In this document: positions 47,001 through 56,949 of the stretch, in pieces
Layout: every line of letters starts with the position of its first letter
Position numbering within the stretch: the stretch's first letter is position 1
Source: Myxococcales bacterium
GTDB lineage: Bacteria > Myxococcota_A > Polyangia > Nannocystales > Nannocystaceae
Assembly (NCBI GenBank): GCA_020633295.1
Contig: JACKDW010000018.1
Coordinates: 1 to 64,000 of the forward strand
Direction of reading: 5' to 3'
Length of the DNA stretch: 64,000 bases
The notes under the pieces: generated by a model
Databases searched by the model: none
The model's input: the letters and a program-made list of their open reading frames with translations, nothing else
Told to the model about the DNA's origin: nothing
Translations under genes and position numbers: made by a program

Positions 47001-47955
47001 CGCGGACCGCCCGCACGAGGGCTCGGGCATCGGCCTCGCGCTCGCGCGCGAGCTGACCGAGCTGTGCGGCGGCGAGATCGGTCACGAGCCGCGGGGCGGC
47101 GGCGGCACGCGGTTTTGGGTCAGCCTGCCCCGAGGGTCAGCGCACATCCTGCCCGACGAGGTCGCCCGCGAGCCCGACGAGCTCTCGCCCGCCGCGCCCG
47201 AGGAGCCGCAGATCGTCGGCCCGGACGACGCGCCGCTGCTGCTCGTCGTCGAGGATCACGCCGACATGCGCGCGTGGTTCGTCGACGAGCTGAGCGAGGG
47301 CTTCCGCGTCGCGACCGCGGCCAACGGCGAGGAGGGGCTCGCGCGCGCGCTGTCGCTGCGCCCCGCGCTCGTGCTCTCGGACGTCATGATGCCGAGGCTC
47401 GACGGGCTCGGGCTCGCGCGCGCGCTCAAGCGCTCGCCCGACGCGCCGCCGGTGCTGCTGATCTCGGCGAAGGTCTCTGCGGCGGAGCGCCAGGCCGCGC
47501 TCGACGTCGCCGATGGCTGGCTGCCCAAGCCGTTCTCGTCGACGGGCCTGCGCGCCGAGCTGCGGCGGCTGACGGGCGCGGAGCTCGTCGGCAGCGCGCG
47601 CGGCTCGCAGGAGGTCCCCGAGGTCGATCGCCAGCTGCTCGAGCGCCTCGCCGCGGCCGTCGACGAGCGCCTCGACGACGAGTCGCTCACCGTCCCCGAG
47701 CTCGCGCGCGCGGTCGCGAGGAGCACCCGGACGCTCCACCGAGAGCTGCGCCGCGTCGCCGGCGTGACGCCGACGCGCTGGATCCGAGAGCACCGCCTGC
47801 GCCGCGCGATGGAGATCCTCCGCCGCGGCGAGGTCCAGACGATCTCGGAGGTCGCGGCCGCCGTCGGGATGAGCCGCGCGTGGTTCACTCGCACCTACCG
47901 CGCGTGGTCCGGGCGCAGCCCCGGCCAGGACCTCCTGCGGACGCGCGAGGCCTGA
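44062..47955 (+). CDS. Hybrid two-component sensor (propeller - HisKA - REC - AraC HTH)
   Basis: 1297 residues. Signal peptide (RRLLSLVAVLGALSLAPGVAVAQ), a periplasmic two-propeller sensor with the reg_prop pattern (HALDVAFTPDGFVWVATVEGLFRFDG), a Y_Y_Y-like domain, one transmembrane helix (~734-755), HisKA with phosphor-acceptor His ~814 (HHELRTP), HATPase (NALKFTPPGG, GTGPGIPE-type boxes), a receiver domain with phospho-Asp ~1107 (LSDVMMPRLDG) and a C-terminal AraC-type HTH (RSTRTLHRELRRVAGVTPTRWIREHRL). This HTCS layout is well known in Bacteroides polysaccharide loci. GTG at 44062 removes an upstream stretch with no domain. It likely senses a ligand and controls the divergent lipid-type operon. 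Confidence 0.88.
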   Translation: MSRRLLSLVAVLGALSLAPGVAVAQTTRAAHGFVVDRWGAAEGLPLDHALDVAFTPDGFVWVATVEGLFRFDGREFRPMDDEWIEALGSRRITRLATHPRDGALWIMAEMQSVARLVDGELQVWDELGGPPGRWLVDDQELWLPLDRLYRLDDAPYEVPWAELPLPLHGVASLGDGSLLLSVGEVLYQARPGERPSRFTPADALDGAIQSLVEAADGAPIVDTRRSIYRWDGARFAALDPGGPLACIPIPARTHRFECPPLNQRAGPWRIRNDVITHSGREVWTLGALPEDGLVDSRGDLWVPTQGDGLLRVRPAVLHHLPIARHDARADHLWLDRADRLWVRHASDRSWRTYDPEARRRGGAGVELRDVKATLIRELDEERLIDIGKGVARTGRRAGATIERETGAATTISNPCTAARLPDGVWIIGGGNGLYALDGVEVAPLAVDGEIGRVSALLPLSGGDVAIGTKSRGLRFMDRARRVRPLGRRGGLLVDGIRHLRRDGDTLWVSTEEEGLCAVGPLSGGLEGAAWRCLRPGAARGVHASEVDAAGNTWLSSNVGLWVSRPGELAAFADGGPAPDFLQLGVESGMVKAEANGQSCGTVARDREGVLWFPTQDGVVGADPRRFRFPEAPRASIELARVGERPAAGPLQVEPEQAVELSWVAPAPPEYAAQVRYRVRINDGAWSEPSRGRGITLAGLAPGAFRVEVQAGLAGAWGPIAAIAGHRAPAWHERWLAWVLGLVIAIGVGAGVVRLRTRALRRRQQALEATVAERTVEVRSKADALLRKTRLLSEQSARLAELEGLRSQAIANLHHELRTPLTLVKAGLERLSPPGDPRERENHARVLRNAARLETLMSQLGDIAQLESGELVPRARRLDLRARTSALIGRFQALASQRGITLSPPPPGDALSLWFDPDFFDKILSNLVHNALKFTPPGGAVEISVAPSDELVRVEVSDTGPGIPERARERVFERLFQVEQGADRPHEGSGIGLALARELTELCGGEIGHEPRGGGGTRFWVSLPRGSAHILPDEVAREPDELSPAAPEEPQIVGPDDAPLLLVVEDHADMRAWFVDELSEGFRVATAANGEEGLARALSLRPALVLSDVMMPRLDGLGLARALKRSPDAPPVLLISAKVSAAERQAALDVADGWLPKPFSSTGLRAELRRLTGAELVGSARGSQEVPEVDRQLLERLAAAVDERLDDESLTVPELARAVARSTRTLHRELRRVAGVTPTRWIREHRLRRAMEILRRGEVQTISEVAAAVGMSRAWFTRTYRAWSGRSPGQDLLRTREA

Positions 47956-47972
47956 CAGCCCGTGGCGAACGT

Positions 47973-48002
47973 CCACGCGCGCCTCGCCCTGGACGCGCGT
48001 GG
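47973..48002. terminator. CCACGCGCG...CGCGCGTGG hairpin
   Basis: 9-bp perfect stem with a 12-nt loop between the convergent sensor (+) and esterase (-) genes; likely a bidirectional terminator, no U-tract. Confidence 0.55.
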
Positions 48003-48009
48003 TCTCGGC

Positions 48010-49137
48010 CTAAGGCAGGGTGTGCTGCGCGAACAGGTCCGCGATCGCCTCGGAGGCGTGCAGCGCCGTCGAGCTCGCGCCGAACAGGCACGAGTCGTTG
48101 CCCGGCCAGCAGTGACCGCCGCCGTCGATCGTGCAGAGCGTGACCTCGACCCCGTCGGCGCAGTTCGGCCATGTCTCGCAGGTCATGTCGTCTTTCTGGA
48201 AGGAGACCTCGCTCGCGCCGTCGCAGCCGTCGCGCGCCGCCCAGCCCTGCATCATCGGCTGCACCGCCGGGTACCCGGGGCCGGCGCCGTTGTACGAGAC
48301 GATCAGGTCGCCGGTGCCGTGGAAGTCGAGCATCGAGATCGGGCGCGATGGTTGGCAGTCCGCCGGCGCGAGCCCGAGCACGCCGGCCACCGAGGCCGAG
48401 GCCGCGAACACGTCCGCGGCGCGGCACGCGAGCGTGTGCGCCATGTGGCCGCCGTTCGACATCCCGGTGACGTAGACGCGCCGCGGGTCGACGCACAGCT
48501 CGCCGAGCAGCTTGTCGACGAGCAGGCGCGCGAACAGGATGTCGTTGACGCCCTCGCTGTGCGCGGTCCCGCAGCAGGCGCCGGCGTTGAACGAGTTGCC
48601 GATCCCCACCGGGTAGGCGACGACGAGCCCGCGCGCCTCGGCCGTGTCGTTGAACTGCGAGAAGTCGGCCTGCTGCAGCGGGTTGCCCAGCAGCCCGTGG
48701 AAGTTGAGCACCAGCGAGGTCGGCTCGCCAGGGTCGTAGCCCGAGGGGATGAACAGCGCGTACTCGCGGGTCTCGCCGTCGACCTCGACCGTGTTGCCGG
48801 GCAGCCAGCCGGGGGCCGGCGCCGCGTGGCCGCAGCCGAGCGGCGGCGCCTCGCCGCTGTCGCCGGTCGTGCTCGGGTCCTCCGTGGTGTCGGGCGGGTC
48901 GGTGTCGCTGGCGTCGCCGCTCGAGCCCGAGCCCGAGCTCGTCGCGGTCTCGGACTGCGTCGCGTCGCCGCTCGGGTCGGCTGACGACGAGTGCTGCGTG
49001 GTCGCGTCGCTCGACGCGCTCGCGTCGCTCGACTCGCTCGCGGTCGCGGCGTCGCTCCCGGTCGCCGGATCGCGGTCGTCGCCGCAGGCCGCGAGCAGCA
49101 GCAGCGCGCAGAGGGGGATCAGGGCGCGGGCGTGCAC
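48010..49137 (-). CDS. PHB-depolymerase/feruloyl-esterase-like lipoprotein
   Basis: 375 residues from GTG 49137. Lipobox LLAAC after LIPLCALLLL, then a Ser/Thr/Asp-rich linker to about residue 100. The catalytic domain is an alpha/beta hydrolase of the LpqC/poly(3-hydroxybutyrate) depolymerase type: FIPSGYDPGEPTSLVLNFHGLLG, the nucleophile GMSNGG, CVDPRRVYVTG and DGGGHCWPG near the end with its His. It would cut esters outside the cell or at the outer membrane. It converges with the hybrid sensor gene. Confidence 0.85.
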   Translation of the reverse strand: MHARALIPLCALLLLAACGDDRDPATGSDAATASESSDASASSDATTQHSSSADPSGDATQSETATSSGSGSSGDASDTDPPDTTEDPSTTGDSGEAPPLGCGHAAPAPGWLPGNTVEVDGETREYALFIPSGYDPGEPTSLVLNFHGLLGNPLQQADFSQFNDTAEARGLVVAYPVGIGNSFNAGACCGTAHSEGVNDILFARLLVDKLLGELCVDPRRVYVTGMSNGGHMAHTLACRAADVFAASASVAGVLGLAPADCQPSRPISMLDFHGTGDLIVSYNGAGPGYPAVQPMMQGWAARDGCDGASEVSFQKDDMTCETWPNCADGVEVTLCTIDGGGHCWPGNDSCLFGASSTALHASEAIADLFAQHTLP

Positions 49138-49223
49138 GCCGGCAGTGTACACCGCGCGCTCGCGCGGCGACGCGTCGGTGCAGGTACAACGTTCTCGCGG
49201 CGGCGCGACTCCACCACCTCGGG

Positions 49224-50312
49224 TCAGGCCGCCGCGTTGAGCCGGTAGAACGCGCGCGCGTTGTCGCGAAACAGCCTGCGGCGGGCCGCGTCGTCGAGCT
49301 CGAGCCGGTCGACGACCCGCCCGAACGCGCGCCAGAGCGTGTCGAGCGTGGTCGACACCTTGTCGACGGGGAAGTTCGACGCGAACATGCAGCGCTCCAC
49401 GCCGAACGCGTCGATCGCCGCGCGCAGCGGCGACTCGAGCGCGGCCGCGAGCTCCTCGACGTCGGGCTTGTGGGCGCGCTCGTGGAAGCCGAAGCCGATG
49501 ACGGGCATGGTCAACCCCGAGAGCTTGCAGTGCACGTTGGGACAGGCGGCGAGCTCCGCAAGGCCCTCGAGCCAGGCGCCGCGGATGCGGTCGCGGGCGC
49601 CCGCGTCGGCCCCGATCCCGTGGAACGATCCGCCGAGCCCGACCGGCGTGCCGACGTGGCACAGGACGACGCGGACCTCGGGGATGTCGCGCGCGAGCGC
49701 GGCCAGCTCGCCGAGCTGCTCGTGATACACCCACGCGTCGAAGGAGAGCTCGTGGCGCGCGAGCGCGGCGTAGCCCCGGCGCCACTGCGGGTCGCGCGTG
49801 AGCGCGGGCGCGGGCGCGTAGCTGTGCACGAGCGGGTGCTCGTGCCAGGTCAGCATGTAGCGGACGCCCCGCGTCGCCGGGCTCGCGGCGCGGTGGGCCG
49901 CGAGCACCTCGTCCACCGCGTCGCCGAGGCGCAGATCGGCGTAGGCGACGACGCCCGCGGGGGCGAGCGGACCGAGCGCGCGGCGGAGCTGCTCGAGCCA
50001 GACCGTCTCGCCGACCGGGCCGAGCGGGCCGGGGCGCTCCCATCCGGCCTGGACGTGCACGTACTGGGTGATCCCGGCCGGGCGCGCGTCGCCGAGGTAG
50101 TGGGGCGGGAGGTAGTCCTCGAGCGCGTGGTTGCGCTCGCCGAAGAACTGCAGGAGGTCGCGCGGGAACAGGCGCTTGGCCGCGAGGTCGAGCAGCCGGC
50201 GATTCCAGCCCAGCAGGCGCACGAGCGGGCGAACGCGGCGCGGCGTCCCGCGCACGTCCCAGAGGTGAATGTGCGGGTCGACCGAGTCCGTGACCGGCGG
50301 CGGCGCGTGCAT
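49224..50312 (-). CDS. Amidohydrolase-2 family metal-dependent hydrolase
   Basis: 362 residues, cytoplasmic. The metal-binding HxH is DPHIHLWD near the N-terminus; further metal/catalytic positions are HEHPLVHSYAP, HVGTPVG and FASNFPVDKV toward the C-terminus, which is the usual layout of PF04909 enzymes that hydrolyse or decarboxylate cyclic or aromatic substrates. ATG at 50312. It is 86 bp downstream of the cyclase gene on the same strand; no functional link is evident. Confidence 0.85.
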   Translation of the reverse strand: MHAPPPVTDSVDPHIHLWDVRGTPRRVRPLVRLLGWNRRLLDLAAKRLFPRDLLQFFGERNHALEDYLPPHYLGDARPAGITQYVHVQAGWERPGPLGPVGETVWLEQLRRALGPLAPAGVVAYADLRLGDAVDEVLAAHRAASPATRGVRYMLTWHEHPLVHSYAPAPALTRDPQWRRGYAALARHELSFDAWVYHEQLGELAALARDIPEVRVVLCHVGTPVGLGGSFHGIGADAGARDRIRGAWLEGLAELAACPNVHCKLSGLTMPVIGFGFHERAHKPDVEELAAALESPLRAAIDAFGVERCMFASNFPVDKVSTTLDTLWRAFGRVVDRLELDDAARRRLFRDNARAFYRLNAAA

Positions 50313-50379
50313 GCGCGCATCTCAGCCCAGCGGGCCGCGGGCGTCAACTCGCGGCGCAGCGCGGCGCAGCGCGGGCGCC

Positions 50380-51744
<1,365 letters not shown>

Positions 51745-52079
51745 CGAAGCGCCCCAAGCTTACCCGACGCGTCAGGAGGCACGCCGCGCGCGCGCGCGCG
51801 TCGAGTCAGCCCGCGCATGGCCGCGTCGACCAGAACCGCTCGGGCTCGCGCGCTTCCGTGACGCGACGGCGGCGGCGGGCGTGCGTGGCGCGAGGAGGCG
51901 GGCGGGTGTGGCACGAGGAGGCGGGCGGGTGTGGTAGGAGAGGAGGGCGGGCGGGTGTGGTAGGAGAGGAGGGCGGGCGCTCGCCGCCCAGGACGCGCCG
52001 TGTCGCGGTCGCCAGAGCACACAGGTCCTTCGCGCCAGCTCGCGCGCTGTTACCCCCGCGGCGGCGAGGAGGCGCGCGC
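51745..52079. other. Spacer with GC-rich tandem repeat
   Basis: Divergent spacer between the cyclase and GNAT genes. A GAGGAGGCGGGCGGGTGTGG-type repeat (about four diverged copies, 22-26 bp) spans 51890-51980. No gene is called. Confidence 0.6.
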
Positions 52080-52565
52080 GTGACGAGCCGCTCGATCCGC
52101 GCGGCGGGCTCCGCCGACGCGCGCCGGCTCGCGCGGCTCAACGACGTCGGCGTGCACGCGCTGCACGTCGACCGCCGCCCCGACGTGTTCCAGGCGGTCT
52201 CGCGCGACGAGCTCGCGGCCTGGTACACCGAGATGCTCGAGAAGCCAGGTGTCGACGCGTGGATCGCGACGCGCGACGGCGAGGACGTGGGCTACACGCT
52301 GATGATGGAGCACGCGCGCCCGCGCAGCCCGTTCACGCACGCGCGGCGCTGGTGCGAGATCGACCAGATCGCGGTGCTGCCCGCGGCGCGCGGCCAGGGC
52401 ATCGCGCGCGCGCTGGTCGAGACCGCGACCCTGGCGGCGCGGGCCCGCGGGATCGCGCACGTCGAGCTCACGGTGTGGTCCTTCAACGAAGCGGCGCGCG
52501 CGGCCTTCGAGCGCCTGGGCTTTCGTCCGCGGATACTCCGGATGGAGCGGGGCGAGCCTGGCTGA
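52080..52565 (+). CDS. GNAT N-acetyltransferase
   Basis: 161 residues; GTG at 52080 with GAGGAGG upstream. GNAT fold: an N-terminal helix, WIATRDGEDVGYTLMMEHARP, the acetyl-CoA loop IAVLPAARGQGIARALVETA (around residue 100) and the closing ELTVWSFNEAARAAFERLGF. Substrate not predictable. It is the first gene after a divergent spacer. Confidence 0.82.
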   Translation: MTSRSIRAAGSADARRLARLNDVGVHALHVDRRPDVFQAVSRDELAAWYTEMLEKPGVDAWIATRDGEDVGYTLMMEHARPRSPFTHARRWCEIDQIAVLPAARGQGIARALVETATLAARARGIAHVELTVWSFNEAARAAFERLGFRPRILRMERGEPG

Positions 52566-52741
52566 GTGAGCCCGTCGCGGTCCAGGGCCGCCGACCCGCG
52601 CCCGCGTGCCAGACTTGGTTTCCGCTGGTCGACGTCGAGCAAATTGGCTAGCGTGGGCTCGCTCGCGGCGCGCGAGCTGCCGACGATGTCGAAGCTCGCT
52701 CCCGCGCACACGCCCGCCGCCGCTACTCTCGAGGTCACCGC

Positions 52742-53498
52742 GTGACGCGGCTGCCCGTCGTCGACGGGGACGCCGCGGCGCGCCGCGGCGCTCGCTCGAC
52801 CGCGCGCAGGCCCGGCCGGCGCTCGCCGAACGCCTCGCGCGCGCGACCGCGTGCCTCGACGAGGCGCTGGCGCTGGCGCGCGAGCGCCCGCCGCCCGCGG
52901 CGATGTGGCGCGCGCTCGATCGGGCCTACGCGCACCTCGACGGCTACCTCGCCGCGCTCGCGGACGCGGCGTCGGTCGAGCTGCGCTGCCGGGCGGGCTG
53001 CTCCGCGTGCTGCCGCGACGCGCCGGCGACCCACGCGATCGAGGGATCCGGTTGGCGCGCGCGCTGCCGGCGAGCGAGCGCGCCTGGGTGCAGGCCGCGA
53101 TCACGCAGGCGCGCGCGTTCCAGGGGCTGCTGCAGGCGCGGCTTCAGGGCGCGGGGGTCGCTAGCTCCAAGGGACAGGCGTACCGTGAGGCGCAGCTCGA
53201 GTGGCGCGCCCGCGGCGAGCGCTGCCCGCTGCTCGACGACGACGAGCGCTGCGCGGCCTACGACGCGCGGCCGCTCGCGTGCCGCGTGCACGCGAGCGCG
53301 GAGGATCCGGCGCGCTGCGAGCCGAGCCACCCCGGCTTCGCGACGCTCCGGCGCCCGCCGCTGTGGCGCTCGCCGCAGGAGCGCGGCTTCGAACAGCGGC
53401 TCGCGCTGCTGGGGCAGCGCCTCGGGCTGCCCGGCGCGCCGAACCTGCAGTGGAGCCTCGCGCTGCTGCACGATCACGCGCTCGTGGGCGGCGCGTAG
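52742..53498 (+). pseudogene. YkgJ-like Cys-cluster protein with two frame breaks
   Basis: The protein begins MTRLPVVDGDAAARR after GAGGT at good spacing from the GTG at 52742, then continues one frame over as DRAQARPALAERLARATACLDEALALARERPPPAAMWRALDRAYAHLDGYLAALADAASVELRCRAGCSACCRDAP, and one frame further as RLARALPASERAWVQAAITQ...RCPLLDDDERCAAYDARPLACRVHASAED. The Cys motif (CRAGCSACC, later CPLLDDDERCAAYDARPLACRVH) is that of YkgJ-type zinc/iron-chelating proteins. Both breaks fit a single lost base (about 52790 and 53045, where GGGATCC breaks the frame); either sequencing error or a decaying gene. Ends overlap the converging neighbour. Confidence 0.7.
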
Positions 53499-55285
53499 AA
53501 GCGCGGCAGCGTGACGAGGTCGCCGAAGCGGTCCTGGACGGCGGCCGCGAGCGACTCGAGCGCCTCGCCGTACCACCGGCTGCGGCTGCGCAGCCGCAGC
53601 GACGCGATCCGATCGGGCTCGAGCTCGAGCAGCGCGCGCGCGAGCTCGCGCGCGATCGCGCCGTCGCCGAGCGCGACGTACTCCGCGAACGCGCGCGTGG
53701 TCGCGACGCTGACCTCGACGCGGTCGCGCTCGTCGAGCTCGAGCGTGACGCGGAGCGGGCGGCCGAAGCTCAGCGCGAGCCGCAGGCGCGGCCGCAGCAG
53801 CGCGCACCAGGGGAGCAGCGACAGCGCCTCGAGGTGCGCGTGCGGCAGCGCGATCGTCAGCTCCTCGAGGCGCGCGCCGAGGGGCGACGCGAGCAGCCAC
53901 CCCCAGTCCTGCGCGCGCCTGGATCGCTGGATCACCGTGAGCTCGCGCAGCGCCGGGAACACCGGCGAGCGGACGACCTGCGCGTGCTTCGTGGGCGGGT
54001 AGCGGCGCGGCGTGATCACGGCCGCGCCCAGCTCGGTGAGGCGCCGGTCCTGCTCGGCGAGCGCCGCGAAGCAGCCCCACGAGCACGTGATCTTGCGCAG
54101 CACGGGCAGCCCGGGGTGGGCGATGAGCGCGGGGAGCTCGGTCTCGAGCTCTTCGAAGGTCGACCAGGCGGGGTCGCCGATGAGCGGCTCGGCGCGCGCG
54201 CGCACGGTCCTGCCCGAGCAGGGGAAGCCGCGGCGAAACTCGACGCGCTCGACGGCCCGCTCGAGCGGCGCGAGCCACTCGTCGTGGTGCCGGCGCAGGA
54301 GGTCGCGCTCGCGCCTCGGCGCGCGCCGTCGTCGTCGGCCGACGTCCTCGAGCTGCAGGCGGATGAACTCGCCGCGCTCGTCGCCCTGCGCCGCGAGGTG
54401 CTCGGCGAACGCCTCGCGCGGCTCGTCGAGATCAGGGTCCGCGTACACGGCCCGCAGCAGCGCGGTCGAGCGCGGGCTGACGGGCGCGCTCGGGCGCCAG
54501 CCCAGGAGCGCCAACAGCTCGCGGCGGACGACCTCGCACACGCGCTCGAGCGCGAGCTGCGTCATGCGCTCCTCGTTGATCAGGATGATGCGCGGCGCGT
54601 TGAGCTCGATCAGCCGCTCGAGGCGGCTGCAGCGGTTGACGAGCGCCATGTAGGCGCTGTCCTGGGGGTCCTGTCGCGTCCAGCGCCACGCCGGCGGCGT
54701 GACGGGCACGCGCGTGACGAGCAGCCGCGACGCGTCCGCGCCGAGCCGGCGCGCGACGTGCCGCGGCCCGCGGAGCTCCAGCAGCTCCTCCTCGGGATCT
54801 TCGAAGCGCATGCAGCCAGCTCGCCCCGGGGTCATGCGAACGATCGCGCCGTCGTCGTGGAGGTTGGCTTCGAACTTGAGGATCGCGTCCAGCTCGTCGC
54901 GCGTGACGCCGAGCGCGTCGGCGATCGTCGGCAGCAGCCCCGGGTGCAGCAGCGGCACCGGCGACTCGACGTGACCCCAGCGCGCCTGCCGGAGCGACGG
55001 GCGGCCGCACAGCACCCCGCAGCGGTCGCAGACCTCGCCCTCGCGCGCCGCTCCCTCGACGCGCCCGCACAGGCAGCGGAGCTCCTCGATCGGGCCGAAG
55101 ATCCGCGCGCAGTGGAGCCCGCCGCCCTCGGGCTTGCCCGTCCGTCGGTGGATCGTGTCGGGTCGGCGCACGCGCCCGCAGCTGTGCTCCGCGACCGACG
55201 CGAGCGCGCGCGCGAGCGCGTCTGGGTCGTCCGCGAGGAAGCACGCGGTGAGCGGCGCGGACCGCAGGACGCTCGCGGGGATCAC
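53474..55285 (-). CDS. RNA polymerase beta'-clamp-like protein fused to a TIGR02996 domain
   Basis: 603 residues. Residues ~10-260 follow the start of RpoC closely: KPEGGGLHCARIFGPIEELRC, the zinc site C71, C73, C86, C89 (same spacing as E. coli RpoC C70/72/85/88), RWGHVESPVPLLHPGLLPTI, and VTPPAWRW...LVNRCSRLERLIELNAPRIILINEERMTQLALE, the RpoC clamp segment near its switch region. The catalytic half of RpoC (NADFDGD) is absent. Residues ~275-312 are a TIGR02996 myxobacterial domain (YADPDLDEPREAFAEHLAAQGDERGEFIRLQL), followed by a Leu/Arg-rich C-terminus. ATG at 55285. It may bind RNA polymerase partners or act as a competitor; function unknown. Confidence 0.8.
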   Translation of the reverse strand: MIPASVLRSAPLTACFLADDPDALARALASVAEHSCGRVRRPDTIHRRTGKPEGGGLHCARIFGPIEELRCLCGRVEGAAREGEVCDRCGVLCGRPSLRQARWGHVESPVPLLHPGLLPTIADALGVTRDELDAILKFEANLHDDGAIVRMTPGRAGCMRFEDPEEELLELRGPRHVARRLGADASRLLVTRVPVTPPAWRWTRQDPQDSAYMALVNRCSRLERLIELNAPRIILINEERMTQLALERVCEVVRRELLALLGWRPSAPVSPRSTALLRAVYADPDLDEPREAFAEHLAAQGDERGEFIRLQLEDVGRRRRRAPRRERDLLRRHHDEWLAPLERAVERVEFRRGFPCSGRTVRARAEPLIGDPAWSTFEELETELPALIAHPGLPVLRKITCSWGCFAALAEQDRRLTELGAAVITPRRYPPTKHAQVVRSPVFPALRELTVIQRSRRAQDWGWLLASPLGARLEELTIALPHAHLEALSLLPWCALLRPRLRLALSFGRPLRVTLELDERDRVEVSVATTRAFAEYVALGDGAIARELARALLELEPDRIASLRLRSRSRWYGEALESLAAAVQDRFGDLVTLPRFYAPPTSA

Positions 55286-55318
55286 GACGACCCACGATAA
55301 CCGGGAAGCCCGGCGCTG

Positions 55319-56329
55319 TCAGGACGGCGCGCGCGCGGCCGCGTGCTGATCGCCGACCCAGCGATCGATCTTGATCCACTCCTCGTACAGCCAGCGCTTG
55401 CGGCCCTCGTCGTCGCGAGGGATCTGCGACGCGGGCACGCGCCACAGCTTGAGGCGCAGGCACGTGCCGATCATCGCGCCGTTGAACGCGTCGGCGAGGG
55501 AGCGCACCGGGTCGAGGCCGACGTGCGCGAGCATCACGACGTCGAGCGCGGGCGCGCGCTCGAGCAGCGCGAGCACGCCGCCGGTGTGTGGGGGGAGCGT
55601 GTGCTGCAGCGCGCGCGCCTGGGCGAGCAGCGGATCGTCGCGCTGCTCGAGCGCCTCGAGCCGTCGCGCGCGCCGGCGCTCGGAGAAGCGCGTGCCCTCC
55701 GGGTAGAGCACGATCGCGTCGCGCGGCGCGAGCCCGTCGGCCAGCGCCGCCACGAGCTCGATGTCGCGCGCGCCCGCGCCCCGGGCGATGAACGCGTTGG
55801 GGCAGCGCTGGCCGTGCAGGTCGAGGCACGGGTCCCACAGCAGCTCGCGCTTGAGCACGTAGCGCGCGTGCATGCTGTTGGGCGTGATCACCAGCAGCAT
55901 CGGCACGACGGTGTCCGCGGTGCTCGCGTGCCGCGAGAGCAGGAGGATCGGACCCGGGAGCACGTGCTCGCCGCCCTCGACCTCCACCGACATCGAGTAG
56001 AGCGTGAGCATGCCCTGGGCGAGGCTGCCGGTCCACGCGCTCTGCACCGCGTAGCCGATGTCGAGGAATCGCCGTCGGCTGATCACGGGGCGCAGCAGCC
56101 CGAGCGCGAGCATCGCGAGCACGCCCCAGACCTCGCAGAACAGGAACCACAGGATAAACGCGGCGCCGCGCGTCCGCGCCAAGCGAGTGCGCCGCGCGAG
56201 GTCGTAGGCGAGCGTCAGGACGATCGCGACCGGCGCGAGCGCGAACGCGACGGCGGCGGCGACGAGCACCGTCGGGATGGTGATCGCGCGTCGACGCCAG
56301 CGGCCGCGGTCGCGGAAGCCTTCGCTCAT
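55319..56329 (-). CDS. PlsC-type 1-acylglycerol-phosphate acyltransferase
   Basis: 336 residues. Two N-terminal membrane helices (VLVAAAVAFALAPVAIVLTLAYD, FILWFLFCEVWGVLAMLALGLL), then the acyltransferase box SRHASTADT (H-x4-D) and the glycerol-phosphate box YPEGTR, with RYVLKRELLWDPC between. Size and the AGPAT-like layout match eukaryote-type LCLAT/AGPAT acyltransferases. ATG at 56329. Membrane phospholipid synthesis is the likely role; the gene ends 33 bp from the RpoC-like gene on the same strand. Confidence 0.82.
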   Translation of the reverse strand: MSEGFRDRGRWRRRAITIPTVLVAAAVAFALAPVAIVLTLAYDLARRTRLARTRGAAFILWFLFCEVWGVLAMLALGLLRPVISRRRFLDIGYAVQSAWTGSLAQGMLTLYSMSVEVEGGEHVLPGPILLLSRHASTADTVVPMLLVITPNSMHARYVLKRELLWDPCLDLHGQRCPNAFIARGAGARDIELVAALADGLAPRDAIVLYPEGTRFSERRRARRLEALEQRDDPLLAQARALQHTLPPHTGGVLALLERAPALDVVMLAHVGLDPVRSLADAFNGAMIGTCLRLKLWRVPASQIPRDDEGRKRWLYEEWIKIDRWVGDQHAAARAPS

Positions 56330-56393
56330 CCGCCTCCATCCTATGCGATCGCGACGCGCGTCGGGGCTGCGCCGCGTCAGGCCGTGTTCGGCG

Positions 56394-56903
56394 TCACGCG
56401 CCCCCGCTCAGCGCGGTCCACCCCGCCCACACGTTGTGCACCGGGACGCCGCGCTTCTCCGCCGAGCGCACCGTCGAGAACGTGCCGCCCTGGCGCGCGC
56501 CGTCCCACAGCGCCACGAGCAGCTCGGCGCGCTCGACCATCCAGCGATCGCGGACGTGGTAGGCGCCCGGTCCGGGGCTCGGCGAGATGAGCTCGACGCT
56601 CGCGGCCTGCTCGAGCAGACGACCCAGGCGAGCGCGCTGCGGCGCGGGCCAGCGCGCGTCGGGATCGGCGAAGGGAAGCGCGGCGGTGAACGCCACGCCC
56701 GCGCGCGCGCAGGCCTCGGCGATCGCGAGGTCCCAGCCCTGCGCCATGCCCGTGAGCACGCGCGCGGGCTCGAGCTCGGCGAGCGTATGGTCGGCGAGCC
56801 GCGCGAGCAGCTCGTCGACCTCGGGCGTGTAGCCGCCGAGCCGCGGCGGCCGATGACCGGTGACCGCGATCGTCGACGCGCGGGGCGGGGCGGCGGGTCG
56901 CAT
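56394..56903 (-). CDS. YpsA-like SLOG domain protein
   Basis: 169 residues, cytoplasmic. VTGHRPPRLGGYTPEVDELLARLADHTL, VLTGMAQGWDLAIAEACARAGV and VERAELLVALWDGARQGGTFSTVRSAEKRGVPVHNVW are the motifs of the YpsA/DUF1273 SLOG family, Rossmann-like proteins predicted to bind nucleotide-derived ligands. ATG at 56903. Role unproven; several SLOG relatives act in nucleotide-based defence signalling. Confidence 0.85.
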   Translation of the reverse strand: MRPAAPPRASTIAVTGHRPPRLGGYTPEVDELLARLADHTLAELEPARVLTGMAQGWDLAIAEACARAGVAFTAALPFADPDARWPAPQRARLGRLLEQAASVELISPSPGPGAYHVRDRWMVERAELLVALWDGARQGGTFSTVRSAEKRGVPVHNVWAGWTALSGGA

Positions 56904-56949
56904 TTGTATCAGGATAGCGCAGAGCCGCGCTCGCGGCCGCGCGGCGTCG

